64,000 nucleotides of DNA from Paenibacillus tarimensis (GCF_021532315.1 NZ_JAKGAO010000007.1:172285-236284); one strand, 5' to 3'; positions 44,977-56,412 are shown, numbered from the stretch's first letter. Program-made: numbers and translations. Notes: a model not told the origin generated them from the letters alone.

Positions 44977-46911
44977 CTAAGCGAGCATCTGCTCCCAAGC
45001 TTCATAAGCTGCCTGCAGGGCGGCCTTCTTCTCGTCGATCTGCGCCTGTTTTTCCTGTACGAGTACATAGTCGTTGTATACATCCGGGAGGGTAAGCTCT
45101 GCTTCAAATTCGGCAATCACCGCTTCAAGCTCGGAGATTTCCGTTTCAAGCTGTTCAAGCTTGCGCTGGCGCTGGCGCTCGTCCCGTTTTGCCTGTTTCT
45201 CGGCTTCATAACCCGTAACCTCGGCCGCTTCGGCCTGTGACTTGCTTGCCCCGGCCTTTGCTGTCGATTCCCGCTCCTGACGAAGCTCTTCGATTTCCCG
45301 TTTTTTCTCCACCATATCGTCATAATTTCCCAGGAAATGATTGGCGCCCTCTGGAGTGAGTTCGACAATCCGCTCGGCCATTTTGTTCAGAAAATAACGG
45401 TCGTGCGATATGAAGAGCAGGGTGCCCTCATAGTCGAACAAAGCCGATTCAAGAACTTCTTTACTGTAGAGATCAAGATGGTTAGTAGGCTCGTCGAGGA
45501 TGAGCACGTTGGCCCGCTCGAGCATCAGCTTGGCTAGAGCCACGCGTGCCTTCTCGCCGCCGCTGAGTGCAGCGATCTTCTTTAGAACGTCTTCTCCGCT
45601 GAACAGGAAGTTGCCAAGGACGGTGCGGATGCGGGCTTCCTCCAGATGGGGGTAAGCGCTCCATACCTCTTCCAGAACCGTATTAGCTGGCGTAAGAGCG
45701 GTCTGCTCCTGGTCGTAATAGCCGAGTTTAACGTTCGACCCGAACCGGAAGGAGCCTTCCTTGGGAGACAGCTGGCCGGTAAGCACCTTAAGAAGCGTAG
45801 ACTTGCCGATCCCGTTCGGACCGATGAGCGCCACGGTTTCACCGCGCTGCAGCTGGAACGACACCTGGCGGAACAAGGGAGCGGAGTCCGGGTCGAAGGA
45901 AACGGACAAATCCCGCACATCCAGCACATCCTTGCCGGTCTGCTTGTCGATTTCGAAGCGAAAATGCGCTTTCTTCAGATCGCCCAGCGGCTTGTCGAGC
46001 CTGTCCATCTTATCCAGGGCCTTGCGCCTGCTCTGGGCACGCTTGGTGGTGGACGCGCGGACAATATTCTTCTGGATGAACTCCTCCATCCGGGCAATCT
46101 CGTCCTGCTGCTTCTCGAACTGCTTCATGGCTGATTCGTACTCGGCTTCCTTGACCTCGATGTACCGGGTGTAATTGCCGGTATACCGCTTGGCTTGATG
46201 ACGCTCAATTTCGACAATCGTACCAACAAGCGCATCGAGGAAGTAACGGTCATGGGAGACGACAAGGATGGCGCCGCTGTAGCTGCGCAGGTAATCCTCC
46301 AGCCAGGTGAGCGTCTCAATGTCAAGATGGTTCGTCGGCTCGTCAAGCATCAGCAGATCGGGGGCCTGAAGGAGGATCCGGGCGAGGGCAAGTCTCGTCT
46401 TCTGGCCGCCGCTCAAGGTGGAAATCCGGGTATCGGGCGGGAAGGAGCCGAAGCCCATTCCGTGCAGGACACTCCGGATTTTGGTATCGATTTCGAAACC
46501 GCCGCGCTCCCGGAACCACTCGGACCGTGTGGCGTATCTTGCCAGCACGTCCTCATAGCGCTTCTCATCCTGCTGCACGGCAGGATCGGCAATCTGCTGC
46601 TCAAGCTCGCGGAGCTCCTGCTCGGTGCTGAGCAGATCGTTAAATACTGCGCGCATCTCCGCTTCAATGGTAAGGTCGGAATGAAGCCCGCTGTTCTGGG
46701 CCAGATAGCCGATCTTCGTTTCCTTAAGCTTATGAATCGTTCCGGAATCGGCTGTCATTTCACCGGCAATAATCTGCAGCAGTGTGGACTTGCCGGCGCC
46801 GTTAACGCCTACAAGACCAACCCGCTCGCGCGGCTGTATTTGAAAGGTGATATTAGAGAGCACGGGCTTTACGCCGTAGCTCTTGGATAAACCTGAAACC
46901 TGCAGAAGCAT
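44977..46911 (-). CDS. ABC-F family ATPase (YdiF-like)
   Basis: ATG 46911 is preferred, with GGAGG nine bases ahead, over the open frame to 46953. The 644-residue protein has two ABC domains in tandem (GVNGAGKST, LSGGQKTRLALARI, LLMLDEPTNHLD; then GPNGIGKST, LSGGEKARVALAKL, VLILDEPTNHLD), the ABC-F linker between them, and a charged coiled-coil C-tail (about residues 530-644). There are no membrane helices. ABC-F proteins act on ribosomes. Length and synteny point to YdiF of B. subtilis. Confidence 0.92.
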   Translation of the reverse strand: MLLQVSGLSKSYGVKPVLSNITFQIQPRERVGLVGVNGAGKSTLLQIIAGEMTADSGTIHKLKETKIGYLAQNSGLHSDLTIEAEMRAVFNDLLSTEQELRELEQQIADPAVQQDEKRYEDVLARYATRSEWFRERGGFEIDTKIRSVLHGMGFGSFPPDTRISTLSGGQKTRLALARILLQAPDLLMLDEPTNHLDIETLTWLEDYLRSYSGAILVVSHDRYFLDALVGTIVEIERHQAKRYTGNYTRYIEVKEAEYESAMKQFEKQQDEIARMEEFIQKNIVRASTTKRAQSRRKALDKMDRLDKPLGDLKKAHFRFEIDKQTGKDVLDVRDLSVSFDPDSAPLFRQVSFQLQRGETVALIGPNGIGKSTLLKVLTGQLSPKEGSFRFGSNVKLGYYDQEQTALTPANTVLEEVWSAYPHLEEARIRTVLGNFLFSGEDVLKKIAALSGGEKARVALAKLMLERANVLILDEPTNHLDLYSKEVLESALFDYEGTLLFISHDRYFLNKMAERIVELTPEGANHFLGNYDDMVEKKREIEELRQERESTAKAGASKSQAEAAEVTGYEAEKQAKRDERQRQRKLEQLETEISELEAVIAEFEAELTLPDVYNDYVLVQEKQAQIDEKKAALQAAYEAWEQMLA

Positions 46912-47301
46912 GAGACCTGACCTCCAAAACATCAATCCGTTATTTAAATACACATCACTGTACTTAACAAAAATAAATACGGATTAAGTTTACCATGTCT
47001 CCGAGTGCTCGTGCGACTCTTTTCCGGTGGAAAGCAGGCTCGTTCCCGTACGCAAATCGTGAACAGACAGTTATTGAGCTCCCAAGAAAGCTTATGCTAA
47101 TGGGCGGCTCTAACAACCAGCCTGCGTTCCTGGCGGGATACCGTCCCGGTGCTCTGATAAAAGCTGGATGCCAGGGAGATTCTATCTCCCATATTCGACC
47201 GTGATGCTGGCAGGCTCTGACTGGCAGGTGCATTGGCGAAACGGGCGTACAGTGGTAAACTAGAAGCAGATGAATGGAAATGATTGAAAGGCGGTATTCT
47301 C
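46912..47301 (+). promoter_or_regulatory. Divergent region with candidate 5-FCL promoter
   Basis: TTGGCG (47233-47238) and TAAACT (47256-47261), 17 bases apart, form a plausible promoter for the plus-strand 5-FCL/moaC unit. No supported gene lies in the rest. Confidence 0.4.
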
Positions 47302-47910
47302 TTGGCCACACGGAATGAAGCGAAGACCAAGCAGGAGCTCCGCCAGGCCATGGCAGCTAAGCGGGATTCGCTGGCTCCGGCAGTTAGGCAGCGCAGATCG
47401 GAAGAAGCCTGCGCCCGGGCTGCGGACTGGCTGTCAGCCGCCAGGGCAGGGAGTGTCATGCTGTATATTGGGTTCCGGTCCGAGCTTGATACGCGGCCGC
47501 TGATAACCTCCTGCTGGGCTCGCGGAATTGAGGTAATCGTGCCCCGCAGCATTCCAGCAGACCGTTCCATGGAGCTGTTCAGGCTGCGAAGCTGGGAGGA
47601 GCTTGCTGCAGGAGCGTATGGCATACTGGAACCGGATCCGGCGATTGCGGCGCCTTGGGCGGAGGGCAGGCTGCCGGACATCGTCATAACACCTGGCCTG
47701 GCTTTCGACCGGAGTGGAGGAAGACTCGGCTATGGGGGCGGATATTATGACCGCCTGCGGGCAAGGTTGGATGAATCGGAGTATTCCGGGACGACGCTTT
47801 GGGTAGGATTGTGCTACGATATCCAGCTGGTCAGCGAGGTTCCGATGGAAGACCATGACGCCAGGCTGCACGGACTGATAACAGAGACTGGCTTCTATGC
47901 AGCAGTATAA
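47302..47910 (+). CDS. 5-formyltetrahydrofolate cyclo-ligase family protein
   Basis: Start TTG 47302 has AAAGGCGG seven bases ahead. The 202-residue product shows the 5-FCL pattern: [19 protein letters not shown] at the N-terminus, [37 protein letters not shown] and GGGYYDRL, which binds ATP and phosphate. It converts 5-formyl-THF to 5,10-methenyl-THF. It overlaps nothing; moaC starts 13 bases later. Confidence 0.9.
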   Translation: MATRNEAKTKQELRQAMAAKRDSLAPAVRQRRSEEACARAADWLSAARAGSVMLYIGFRSELDTRPLITSCWARGIEVIVPRSIPADRSMELFRLRSWEELAAGAYGILEPDPAIAAPWAEGRLPDIVITPGLAFDRSGGRLGYGGGYYDRLRARLDESEYSGTTLWVGLCYDIQLVSEVPMEDHDARLHGLITETGFYAAV

Positions 47911-47923
47911 GGAGGGAGACTGC

Positions 47924-48403
47924 GTGGACGCTGATCTGACGCATTTTAACGAGCAGGGCAGAGCTAGAATGGTGGATGTATCGGACAAGGAGACGACGGC
48001 CCGTACGGCCGCAGCAGCCACAGCAATCCGGATGGCGCCGGATACGCTGGCCCGGATCAAGTCCGGAGGCATCGCGAAGGGTGACGTCCTGGCAGTGGCA
48101 CAGGTGGCAGGCATTATAGCCGCCAAGAAAACGTCGGACTGGATACCGATGTGTCACCCGCTTCCGCTTACCGGCATTGATATTTCCTTTACCGATAACG
48201 GGACGGATGAGCTGATTATTGAAGCGGCTGTGAAAACAACAGGCAAGACAGGAGTTGAGATGGAGGCGTTAACTGCTGTCTCGGCGGCTGCTTTAACCGT
48301 CTATGACATGTGCAAGGCGCTCCAGAAGGACATGGTAATTGGTCCAACCCGCCTGATCAGCAAGACCGGCGGCAAGAGCGGAGATTACCGGATAAACGAG
48401 TAG
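47924..48403 (+). CDS. moaC: Cyclic pyranopterin monophosphate synthase
   Basis: GTG 47924 follows AAGGAGGGAG by seven bases; the upstream in-frame ATG would overlap 5-FCL. The 159-residue enzyme has [19 protein letters not shown], the active-site loop [27 protein letters not shown] and [12 protein letters not shown]. It makes cPMP in molybdenum cofactor synthesis. moaA is not in the window. Confidence 0.95.
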   Translation: MDADLTHFNEQGRARMVDVSDKETTARTAAAATAIRMAPDTLARIKSGGIAKGDVLAVAQVAGIIAAKKTSDWIPMCHPLPLTGIDISFTDNGTDELIIEAAVKTTGKTGVEMEALTAVSAAALTVYDMCKALQKDMVIGPTRLISKTGGKSGDYRINE

Positions 48404-48445
48404 CCTGAAACAGGCAGAACGAAGGTCACGGTGGGAGGGATGACG

Positions 48446-48946
48446 ATGCGGTGGAAAGTGGCAATACTGACGGCAAGTGATAAGGGCTCGCGCGGTGAAC
48501 GGGAGGATACAAGCGCACAGGTCATCAGGGAGCTTGTAGAAGAGGAGATCGGCGGGGAAATAGTCGACTACCGGATCGTACCGGATGAGCAGGACGAAAT
48601 TATGGCCGCACTAATAGAGATGACCGATTATTACCAGGCAGACCTGGTTCTGACAACTGGGGGCACAGGCCTCGCAGCCAGGGATTTAACGCCGGAGGCT
48701 ACCCTGCGCGTGATTGACCGTCAGGTGCCGGGCATTGCGGAAGCGATGCGTATGGCTTCGCTGCAGAAGACACGCCAGGCCATGCTATCGCGCGGTATTG
48801 CCGGGCTGCGGGGTCAATCGCTTATTATCAACCTTCCGGGAAGCCCGAAGGGCGTACAGGAAAATCTTATGGCAATAATCGATCAGCTGCCGCACGCGCT
48901 TGCCATCCTCTCCGGCCGGGTTGGGGAGCATGTCGATGAACGGTGA
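48446..48946 (+). CDS. MogA/MoaB-type molybdenum cofactor biosynthesis protein
   Basis: ATG 48446 has GGAGGG six bases ahead; the ATG at 48440 overlaps that site. The 166-residue product carries the MPT-binding motifs TTGGTGLAARDLTPEAT and NLPGSPKGVQENL. It adenylylates molybdopterin before metal insertion. It overlaps the moeA-like gene by eleven bases. Confidence 0.9.
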   Translation: MRWKVAILTASDKGSRGEREDTSAQVIRELVEEEIGGEIVDYRIVPDEQDEIMAALIEMTDYYQADLVLTTGGTGLAARDLTPEATLRVIDRQVPGIAEAMRMASLQKTRQAMLSRGIAGLRGQSLIINLPGSPKGVQENLMAIIDQLPHALAILSGRVGEHVDER

Positions 48947-49967
48947 TAAGCGTACGACTGTGCTGCGTGAGGTACCGGCAGCCGAAGCAGTGGGCATGGC
49001 ACTAGCGCATGATCTGACCCAGATTATTCCCGGTCAGTTCAAAGGCCGCCTATTCAAGAAGGGATACGTGATCACTGAAGCGGACATACCGAGACTTCTT
49101 GACATCGGCAAGGAGCATATCTACGTTATGGAGCTGGGCGAGGATGAGCTGCATGAGGATGAAGCGGCTCAGCGGATGGCCTTGGCACTGGCAGGCGACG
49201 GCGTTGCCTGCAGCGGAACGCATGAAGGCAAGGTGACGCTTCGTTCTTCGCTGAGTGAGCCGGGCATTGCCGACATTCCCGAGGAGCTGGTCTACCAGAT
49301 TAATTCACTTGGGGAGATCGCGCTTGCTACTGTTCGGACTCATACGGTAGTTGGGGCTGGCAAGCCCTTGGCGGCGACACGCGCTATCCCGCTTGTGGTG
49401 AAGCGCGAGAAGGTAGAGGCTGTTGAAGCTCTTGCAGGGCAGTGGCGGGAACAGCACGGGGCTTCGGGTCCAATCCGGATTAGGCCGCTCCGTAAGCTTC
49501 GCGCCGGACTGCTGACTACTGGAGGCGAGGTCTTCAGCGGACGGATCACGGACAAATTCGGCCCGGTTGTGAAGGCTAAGCTGGAAGCGCTGGGCTCTGA
49601 GGTAGCTGAGCAGCGCTTCGCGCCGGATGACCGACAAGTAATTGTCAAGGAAATACACTATTTGCTAAGCCAAGGGTATGATATGATATTAATTACAGGT
49701 GGCATGTCCGTTGACCCCGATGACCGCACACCGGGTGCTATCCAGGCAGCCGGAGCAGAGATCATCAGCTACGGAACCCCAATGCTTCCGGGCTCCATGC
49801 TGCTGATGGGCTATTTGCAGGGAGTGCCGATCCTCGGGCTTCCAGGCTGTGTCATGCATGATCCCTACACCTCGTTCGACGTGCTTCTGCCCCGCATACT
49901 CGCGGGCGACACGATCACGAAGGGCGATATCGTTAGCATGGGCTATGGCGGCTTATACGGCTGTTGA
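48936..49967 (+). CDS. MoeA-like molybdopterin-binding protein
   Basis: ATG 48936 has GGGGAG upstream, inside the end of the mogA-type gene. The 343-residue protein carries the MPT-binding core in its second half (GLLTTGGEVFSGRITDKFG, YDMILITGGMSVDPDDRTPG, GVPILGLPGC), but the first half lacks the normal MoeA domain I/II pattern. It is therefore a shorter MoeA relative; whether it inserts molybdate or does something else is open. Confidence 0.8.
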   Translation: MNGDKRTTVLREVPAAEAVGMALAHDLTQIIPGQFKGRLFKKGYVITEADIPRLLDIGKEHIYVMELGEDELHEDEAAQRMALALAGDGVACSGTHEGKVTLRSSLSEPGIADIPEELVYQINSLGEIALATVRTHTVVGAGKPLAATRAIPLVVKREKVEAVEALAGQWREQHGASGPIRIRPLRKLRAGLLTTGGEVFSGRITDKFGPVVKAKLEALGSEVAEQRFAPDDRQVIVKEIHYLLSQGYDMILITGGMSVDPDDRTPGAIQAAGAEIISYGTPMLPGSMLLMGYLQGVPILGLPGCVMHDPYTSFDVLLPRILAGDTITKGDIVSMGYGGLYGC

Positions 49968-50048
49968 CCTTGATTGCTGCCAAGCCTTCCGGGCATACGC
50001 TGCCCATACAGCGGAGTGAGTTACTTAGACGAAGGAGGTTTTGAGAGC

Positions 50049-50279
50049 ATGCCTAATATCGGACCCACAGGCTTTATCCTGTTGATTCTTGTTGCCCTGC
50101 TGCTGTTCGGGCCAAGCAAGTTGCCGGAGCTCGGAAGAGCATTCGGGCGGACGCTTAGAGAATTTAAGAATGGTGCCAAGGACATCATGGAAGATGATGA
50201 CCGCAGCGACAAGAAGCGCGTGGATGTCAGCCGATCCGAATCGGATGATCAAACGAACAATAAGCGGCTTCCGGAGTAA
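50049..50279 (+). CDS. tatA: Twin-arginine translocase component TatA
   Basis: ATG 50049 follows AAGGAGG. The 76-residue protein has the short N-terminal helix (GPTGFILLILVALLLFGPSK), the FGP hinge, the amphipathic helix LPELGRAFGRTLREFKNGA and an acidic/Lys-rich tail. It forms the pore of the Tat export system for folded proteins. tatC follows, 53 bases on. Confidence 0.95.
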   Translation: MPNIGPTGFILLILVALLLFGPSKLPELGRAFGRTLREFKNGAKDIMEDDDRSDKKRVDVSRSESDDQTNNKRLPE

Positions 50280-50332
50280 CCGGGATACGCTTTTTTTTTG
50301 AAGCGGGAAACGGATGGAAGGAAGTGACATGA

Positions 50333-51142
50333 TTGGCAGGTCCGGAGAAGAATAGCAGCCGGGACAAGCTTGGCGGAATGCTGGGCGATGAACATAAGCT
50401 GATGTCGCTGATGGAACACATCGGGGAGCTCCGCAAGCGGCTGCTGGCTGTGGGGGCTGTCCTGGTGCTTGGTCTGATTGGCGGATTGGCGGCAGCCCGG
50501 CCGATATACGAATATTTAACAACAACCGACCAGGCCAAGGATCTGGCGCTGCATGCTTTTTCCTTCTGGGACGGCATTGGCTTATATATGAAATTCGCGC
50601 TGGTCACTTCGCTTGTTCTGGTCATTCCGTTCGGCTTCTATCAGCTGTGGGCTTTCATTAAGCCGGCTCTGGAGCCGAGAGAGCAGCGGGCGACGCTGCG
50701 CTATGTGCCGTTTGCGCTGCTTATGCTGCTGGCAGGTTTGGCATTCTCATATTTTGTCGTATTTCCGCTGGCATTCGGCTTCACAAGAGAGGTCAATGAG
50801 CAGCTGGGACTGGAGGAGACATACGGTGTTGTGCAGTATTTCACCTTCATGTTCAACATCGTTATTCCGATTGCGCTGCTCTTCGAGCTGCCGATTGTTA
50901 TCATGTTTCTGACACGACTCGGCATCCTGAATCCGATCCGGCTGCGCAGGATGCGCCGTCTGGCCTACTTCCTCTTGGTCTTCATAGGGGTGCTTGTGAC
51001 ACCGCCGGATGTAATATCCGACCTGCTCGTTATTTTCCCGCTGATCCTGCTGTATGAGTTCAGTGTGTATCTGTCCGTCTCGGTCTATCGCCGGATGGAA
51101 CGGGAGAGAGCGGAGCGTGAGAGCGAGCCGGAGGAGAATTAG
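50333..51142 (+). CDS. tatC: Twin-arginine translocase component TatC
   Basis: TTG 50333 has GGAAGG upstream. The 269-residue protein has six helices, the N-terminal MEHIGELRKRLL motif for twin-arginine binding, FYQLWAFIKPALEPREQR with the conserved Phe/Glu loop, and FELPIVIMFLTRLGI with TPPDVISDLLVIFPLILLYE. It is the signal-peptide receptor. A clear terminator follows. Confidence 0.95.
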   Translation: MAGPEKNSSRDKLGGMLGDEHKLMSLMEHIGELRKRLLAVGAVLVLGLIGGLAAARPIYEYLTTTDQAKDLALHAFSFWDGIGLYMKFALVTSLVLVIPFGFYQLWAFIKPALEPREQRATLRYVPFALLMLLAGLAFSYFVVFPLAFGFTREVNEQLGLEETYGVVQYFTFMFNIVIPIALLFELPIVIMFLTRLGILNPIRLRRMRRLAYFLLVFIGVLVTPPDVISDLLVIFPLILLYEFSVYLSVSVYRRMERERAERESEPEEN

Positions 51143-51222
51143 TTAACAGTGGCAGACTGTATATGATACCATGCAAGGCTTGCAGCAGAGTAATGCGCTG
51201 CGATTTAGATGCAGCATAATAA

Positions 51223-51254
51223 GAGCCAGACCGGCTATCGGTCTGGCTTTTTTG
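51223..51254 (+). terminator. Rho-independent terminator after tatC
   Basis: GCCAGACCG (51225-51233) pairs with CGGTCTGGC (51239-51247), followed by six T residues. Confidence 0.9.
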
Positions 51255-51316
51255 CGCCTGTTATGGCACGCAGATTCGTCTACAAGAAAATTTAACCTTA
51301 TTTTCGGCTGAAGGAC

Positions 51317-51345
51317 TTGAAATCTGATTTCAAGTTGAGTATTAT
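51317..51345 (+). promoter_or_regulatory. groESL promoter
   Basis: TTGAAA (51317-51322) and TATTAT (51340-51345) with a 17-base spacer, directly upstream of the CIRCE element. Confidence 0.7.
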
Positions 51346-51356
51346 AAAAATGGTTA

Positions 51357-51383
51357 TTAGCACTAGACGACGTCGAGTGCTAA
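51357..51383. promoter_or_regulatory. CIRCE operator (HrcA binding site)
   Basis: TTAGCACTA, nine bases, then GAGTGCTAA. It differs from the consensus (TTAGCACTC-N9-GAGTGCTAA) only at the ninth base of the left arm. It controls heat-shock induction of groES/groEL through HrcA; hrcA is elsewhere. Confidence 0.95.
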
Positions 51384-51420
51384 CAGACATAGGAACCATT
51401 TTAAAAGGAGGCTATTTTTC

Positions 51421-51702
51421 ATGATCAGACCTTTGGGTGAACGCGTATTGATTGAACCGATCGCGAAAGAGGAGACGACTGCCAGCGGAATCGTTCTGCC
51501 GGACACGGCGAAGGAAAAGCCGCAGGAAGGTAAAGTTGTCGCTGTAGGAAGCGGGTCGCTGAAGGACGGCGTACGTGTTCCGCTTGAAGTAAAAGAAGGC
51601 GATCGCGTCCTGTTCTCCAAATACGCAGGCACGGAGATCAAATACGAAGGTAAAGAATATTTGATTATGAAGGAAAGCGACATTCACGCCATCTTCGGAT
51701 AA
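51421..51702 (+). CDS. groES: Co-chaperonin GroES
   Basis: The 93-residue protein has [20 protein letters not shown], the mobile loop, [20 protein letters not shown] and the [12 protein letters not shown] ending. It caps GroEL. AAAAGGAGG precedes the ATG. Transcribed with groEL from the CIRCE promoter. Confidence 0.97.
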   Translation: MIRPLGERVLIEPIAKEETTASGIVLPDTAKEKPQEGKVVAVGSGSLKDGVRVPLEVKEGDRVLFSKYAGTEIKYEGKEYLIMKESDIHAIFG

Positions 51703-51798
51703 GACGCATGCACCTGTTAGTCATGCGACACACATACACACAAGAATGAGGTCCTCCGGGGCAGGAATTGGAAGTCCGGGGACGCACATTGTACATGA

Positions 51799-51816
51799 GC
51801 CGGCAAATATGCCGGC
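51799..51816 (+). other. Hairpin between groES and groEL
   Basis: GCCGGCA and TGCCGGC pair around AATA, with no T tract. It may mark processing or stability between the two cistrons. Confidence 0.5.
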
Positions 51817-51820
51817 ATGA

Positions 51821-53485
<1,665 letters not shown>

Positions 53486-53546
53486 GAAGGACCATAAGTC
53501 CTTCTATAAGCGGCAGCCGCTGCCGCATAACGCCTGGCATATATGG

Positions 53547-53590
53547 AAGAAGCTTTCAGCGAGCGTTTGCTCGTTGGAAGCTTCTTTGCG
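53547..53590 (+). terminator. Rho-independent terminator after groEL
   Basis: AAGAAGCTTTC pairs with GGAAGCTTCTT around an inner CGAGCG/CTCG stem, followed by a short T stretch. Confidence 0.75.
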
Positions 53591-53624
53591 TTTGTTCGGA
53601 TGTCAGGTGGTCGTGTCATCCCGC

Positions 53625-53656
53625 AACTAAAAGTTTAAACAGGCAAACTTTTGGTT
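53625..53656. promoter_or_regulatory. Paired inverted-repeat element, copy 1 (upstream of GH43 gene)
   Basis: Half site AACTAAAAGTT at 53625-53635 and AACTTTTGGTT at 53646-53656, 21 bases apart from start to start, with a 10-base spacer. It lies 132 bases before the GH43 ATG. A second copy with identical half sites and spacing occurs at 57428-57459. Confidence 0.6.
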
Positions 53657-53788
53657 GCTATCACTCAAGGTAGTTGTTGGGTAAACTAAAGTTGGGCACA
53701 GGCTGCCCTAAGCAGGATTGAATACGCTTACTACGGTGAACCATGAGCATACACTTACGATAGATTACGATTAGGATGGACATAAAAT

Positions 53789-55246
53789 ATGAACAAACAA
53801 TGCTTCAACCCTTACTTGCCCAGTTACGAATATATACCCGACGGGGAACCTTATGTGTTCGGGGACCGGCTGTACGTTTATGGTTCCCATGACCGGTTTA
53901 ACGGAAAGCTGTTCTGCCTGAATGACTATGTCTGTTGGTCAGCGCCCGTCAGCGATCCTAGCGATTGGCGGTACGAAGGCGTCATCTATAGGAAAACGCA
54001 AGATCCAATGAACAAGCTGGGACTCTATCAGCTGTTTGCCCCCGATGTCGCGCAGGGGAGAGATGGCAGGTACTACTTGTATTATACGGTTTCATTCAGC
54101 AGTGTCATGGGGGTAGCCGTATCCGATACACCGGCAGGCAGCTACGAGTTCTATGGTTATGTCAGTCTTCCGGACGGGACTAAACTATGGGACAAGAAGG
54201 GAGACCCCATGCTGTTCGATCCGGGTGTCCTGGTAGATGATGACGGCAGCGTATATTTGTATTCCGGATTTGCTCCCAGGAGGGGAGTGCCGGCTTTTCT
54301 GACCGGAGGCAAGAAACGCTCCTTCAGAGGTGGATACGTGATTCCGCTAGAGGCGGATATGAAGACGGTCGCAGGAGAACCCAAGCTTTTGTTTCCGAGA
54401 GCAGGTGAAGCGGAAGGCACCGGGTTTGAGGGACATGAATTCTTCGAGGCGAGCTCTATACGGAAAATCAGGGATACATATTATTTCATCTACTCTTCCA
54501 TCAATGGACATGAATTATGCTATGCCACTAGCAAGAGTCCCATCGGAGGATTTAAGTATGGAGGAACGATTATAAGCAACGGGGACCTGTATCTGAACGG
54601 GAGAAGCTCGGATCAGGAAGCATATAATTACATCGGGAACAATCATGGCAGTATCGCCCAGGTAGGAAAGCAGTGGTATGTCTTTTATCACAGGCAGACC
54701 AACCGGCATCATTATTCGAGGCAGGGTTGTGCGGAACCGATCGAGATTCGAGAGGATGGAACGATTGCCCAAGTCGAGATGACCAGCTGCGGATTAAACA
54801 ATGGACCTCTACTGGGGAAGGGAGAGTATGAGTCCCGCATAGCATGCCATCTAATGTCGGCCAAGGGCGCGGGCAGATACGGTGTTTATTGTGGCAATAT
54901 TACGTTTCGGGGACATCCGTATTTTACCCAGAGCGGAAAGGACCGAGAGGATAATCCGACGCAGCTGATTGCGAATATGCGAGATGGAGCGGCAGCGGGT
55001 TACAAGTATTTCTTAATGGAGGATACGTGGAAAATCTCTGTATGCGTCCGCGGCAGCGCATCTGGTTTCATGCTGGTATCGAATGCTCTGCATGAGCAGC
55101 CTTTCGCCAGGATACCCATTCATCCCAGCAAGGAATTCGCTTATTACAGCTCAGAAATAACAAGCATGCCAGAGGGAAAGCAGGCACTCTATTTTACATT
55201 CGAAGGCACTGGGGCACTGGACTTTCGTTCGTTTGTTCTGGAATAA
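53789..55246 (+). CDS. Glycoside hydrolase family 43-like protein
   Basis: The 485-residue protein has the five-bladed GH43 propeller in the first 330 residues. Catalytic candidates are the Asp of IPDGEPYVFGDRLYVYGSHD, the Asp in LFDPGVLVDDDGSVYLYSGF and the Glu of GHEFFEASSIRK. A second beta-rich domain of about 140 residues follows, perhaps carbohydrate-binding. No signal peptide. GH43 enzymes cut arabinosides, xylosides or galactans; the locus context suggests furanosides, but the specificity is open. TTAGGATGG precedes the start. Confidence 0.85.
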   Translation: MNKQCFNPYLPSYEYIPDGEPYVFGDRLYVYGSHDRFNGKLFCLNDYVCWSAPVSDPSDWRYEGVIYRKTQDPMNKLGLYQLFAPDVAQGRDGRYYLYYTVSFSSVMGVAVSDTPAGSYEFYGYVSLPDGTKLWDKKGDPMLFDPGVLVDDDGSVYLYSGFAPRRGVPAFLTGGKKRSFRGGYVIPLEADMKTVAGEPKLLFPRAGEAEGTGFEGHEFFEASSIRKIRDTYYFIYSSINGHELCYATSKSPIGGFKYGGTIISNGDLYLNGRSSDQEAYNYIGNNHGSIAQVGKQWYVFYHRQTNRHHYSRQGCAEPIEIREDGTIAQVEMTSCGLNNGPLLGKGEYESRIACHLMSAKGAGRYGVYCGNITFRGHPYFTQSGKDREDNPTQLIANMRDGAAAGYKYFLMEDTWKISVCVRGSASGFMLVSNALHEQPFARIPIHPSKEFAYYSSEITSMPEGKQALYFTFEGTGALDFRSFVLE

Positions 55247-55297
55247 AATAAATAAAGGGGCGAATCGCAAGTCACGATCCCCCCTTCACATTATACT

Positions 55298-56398
55298 TTA
55301 TTCGCCCAACTCAGTTTGGATTGTGGTTAGAGCTTCTCCGATCACCTGATGCATATCGTAATACTTATAAGAGGCCAACCTGCCGCCAAAAATGACATTC
55401 GTTTCCCTGTCGGCCAGCTCTTTGTACTGTCTGAAAATCTGAGTGTTCTTATCATCGTTGATGGGATAATAAGGTTCAAGCCCCGGTTTCCATTCCATCG
55501 GATACTCTTCGGTTACGACCGTCTTTTCCTGGGTCCCATAATCGAAGTGCTTATGTTCAATGATACGGGTATAAGGTGTGTCTGCATCTGTAAAATTGAC
55601 GACGGCATTCCCTTGGAAGTTGTCCATATTAAGAACTTTGGTCTCAAATCTCAAGCTCCGGTATTCGAGAATGCCGTACCTGAAGCCATAGTATTGATCA
55701 ATCATGCCTGTGAAGACGGTCTTCTTGGCTAATGCCGCGAGCTGATCGCGTTCTTCAAAGAAGTCGACGTTCAGCCTAACATCAATGCCTGCCAGCATGT
55801 TCTGAATGATCCGGTGATAGCCGCCGATCGGAATACCCTGGTAGCGGTCATTGAAATAGTTGTTATCGTAGGTAAACCGAACCGGCAGACGGTTGATAAT
55901 AAAGCTGGGCAGGTCTTTGGCGGATCTTCCCCACTGTTTCTCCGTGTAGCCCTTGATGAGCTTCTCGTAGATATCGGTACCGACCAGTGAGATCGCCTGC
56001 TCCTCAAGATTACGCGGCTTCACAATACCGGCCGCCTTCTTTTGTTCTTCGATGATTTGTTTCGCTTCTTCAGGCCTGACAACCCCCCACAGCTTGTGGA
56101 ATGTGTTCATATTGAAAGGCAGATTATAGATCTCTCCCTTATAATTCGCAAGCGGAGAGTTAGTATAACGGTTAAAGTCGGCGAAACGATTGACGTAATC
56201 CCATATTTTCTTGCTGTTGGTATGAAAGATATGAGCGCCGTATTTGTGGACATGTATACCTTCCATCTCTTCTGTATACACATTGCCGCCAATGTGGTCT
56301 CTTTTGTCAATAACAAGACAGCTTTTGCCTCTTTGAGTGGCTTCGTAAGCAAAGACGGCTCCGAACAAGCCGGCGCCTACGATCAGGTAATCATACAT
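55298..56398 (-). CDS. glf: UDP-galactopyranose mutase
   Basis: The 366-residue flavoprotein has the FAD-binding start YLIVGAGLFGAVFAYEATQR, DKRDHIGGNVYTEEMEGIHV with the His of HKYGAHIFHT, the substrate-binding FNLPFNMNTFHKLWG-type loop (PFNMNTFHKLWGVVRPEE) and GYTEKQWGRSAKDLPSF. It interconverts UDP-Galp and UDP-Galf, the donor for galactofuranose polymers. GGAGACCC lies before the ATG. It is divergent from the LysR gene. Confidence 0.95.
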   Translation of the reverse strand: MYDYLIVGAGLFGAVFAYEATQRGKSCLVIDKRDHIGGNVYTEEMEGIHVHKYGAHIFHTNSKKIWDYVNRFADFNRYTNSPLANYKGEIYNLPFNMNTFHKLWGVVRPEEAKQIIEEQKKAAGIVKPRNLEEQAISLVGTDIYEKLIKGYTEKQWGRSAKDLPSFIINRLPVRFTYDNNYFNDRYQGIPIGGYHRIIQNMLAGIDVRLNVDFFEERDQLAALAKKTVFTGMIDQYYGFRYGILEYRSLRFETKVLNMDNFQGNAVVNFTDADTPYTRIIEHKHFDYGTQEKTVVTEEYPMEWKPGLEPYYPINDDKNTQIFRQYKELADRETNVIFGGRLASYKYYDMHQVIGEALTTIQTELGE

Positions 56399-56412
56399 GA
56401 GGGTCTCCTTCT

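Noticed and set aside
47097-47687. Long open frame on the minus strand opposite the 5-FCL gene
   Set aside because: The plus-strand product has clear family motifs, so this is the antisense shadow of a GC-rich coding gene.
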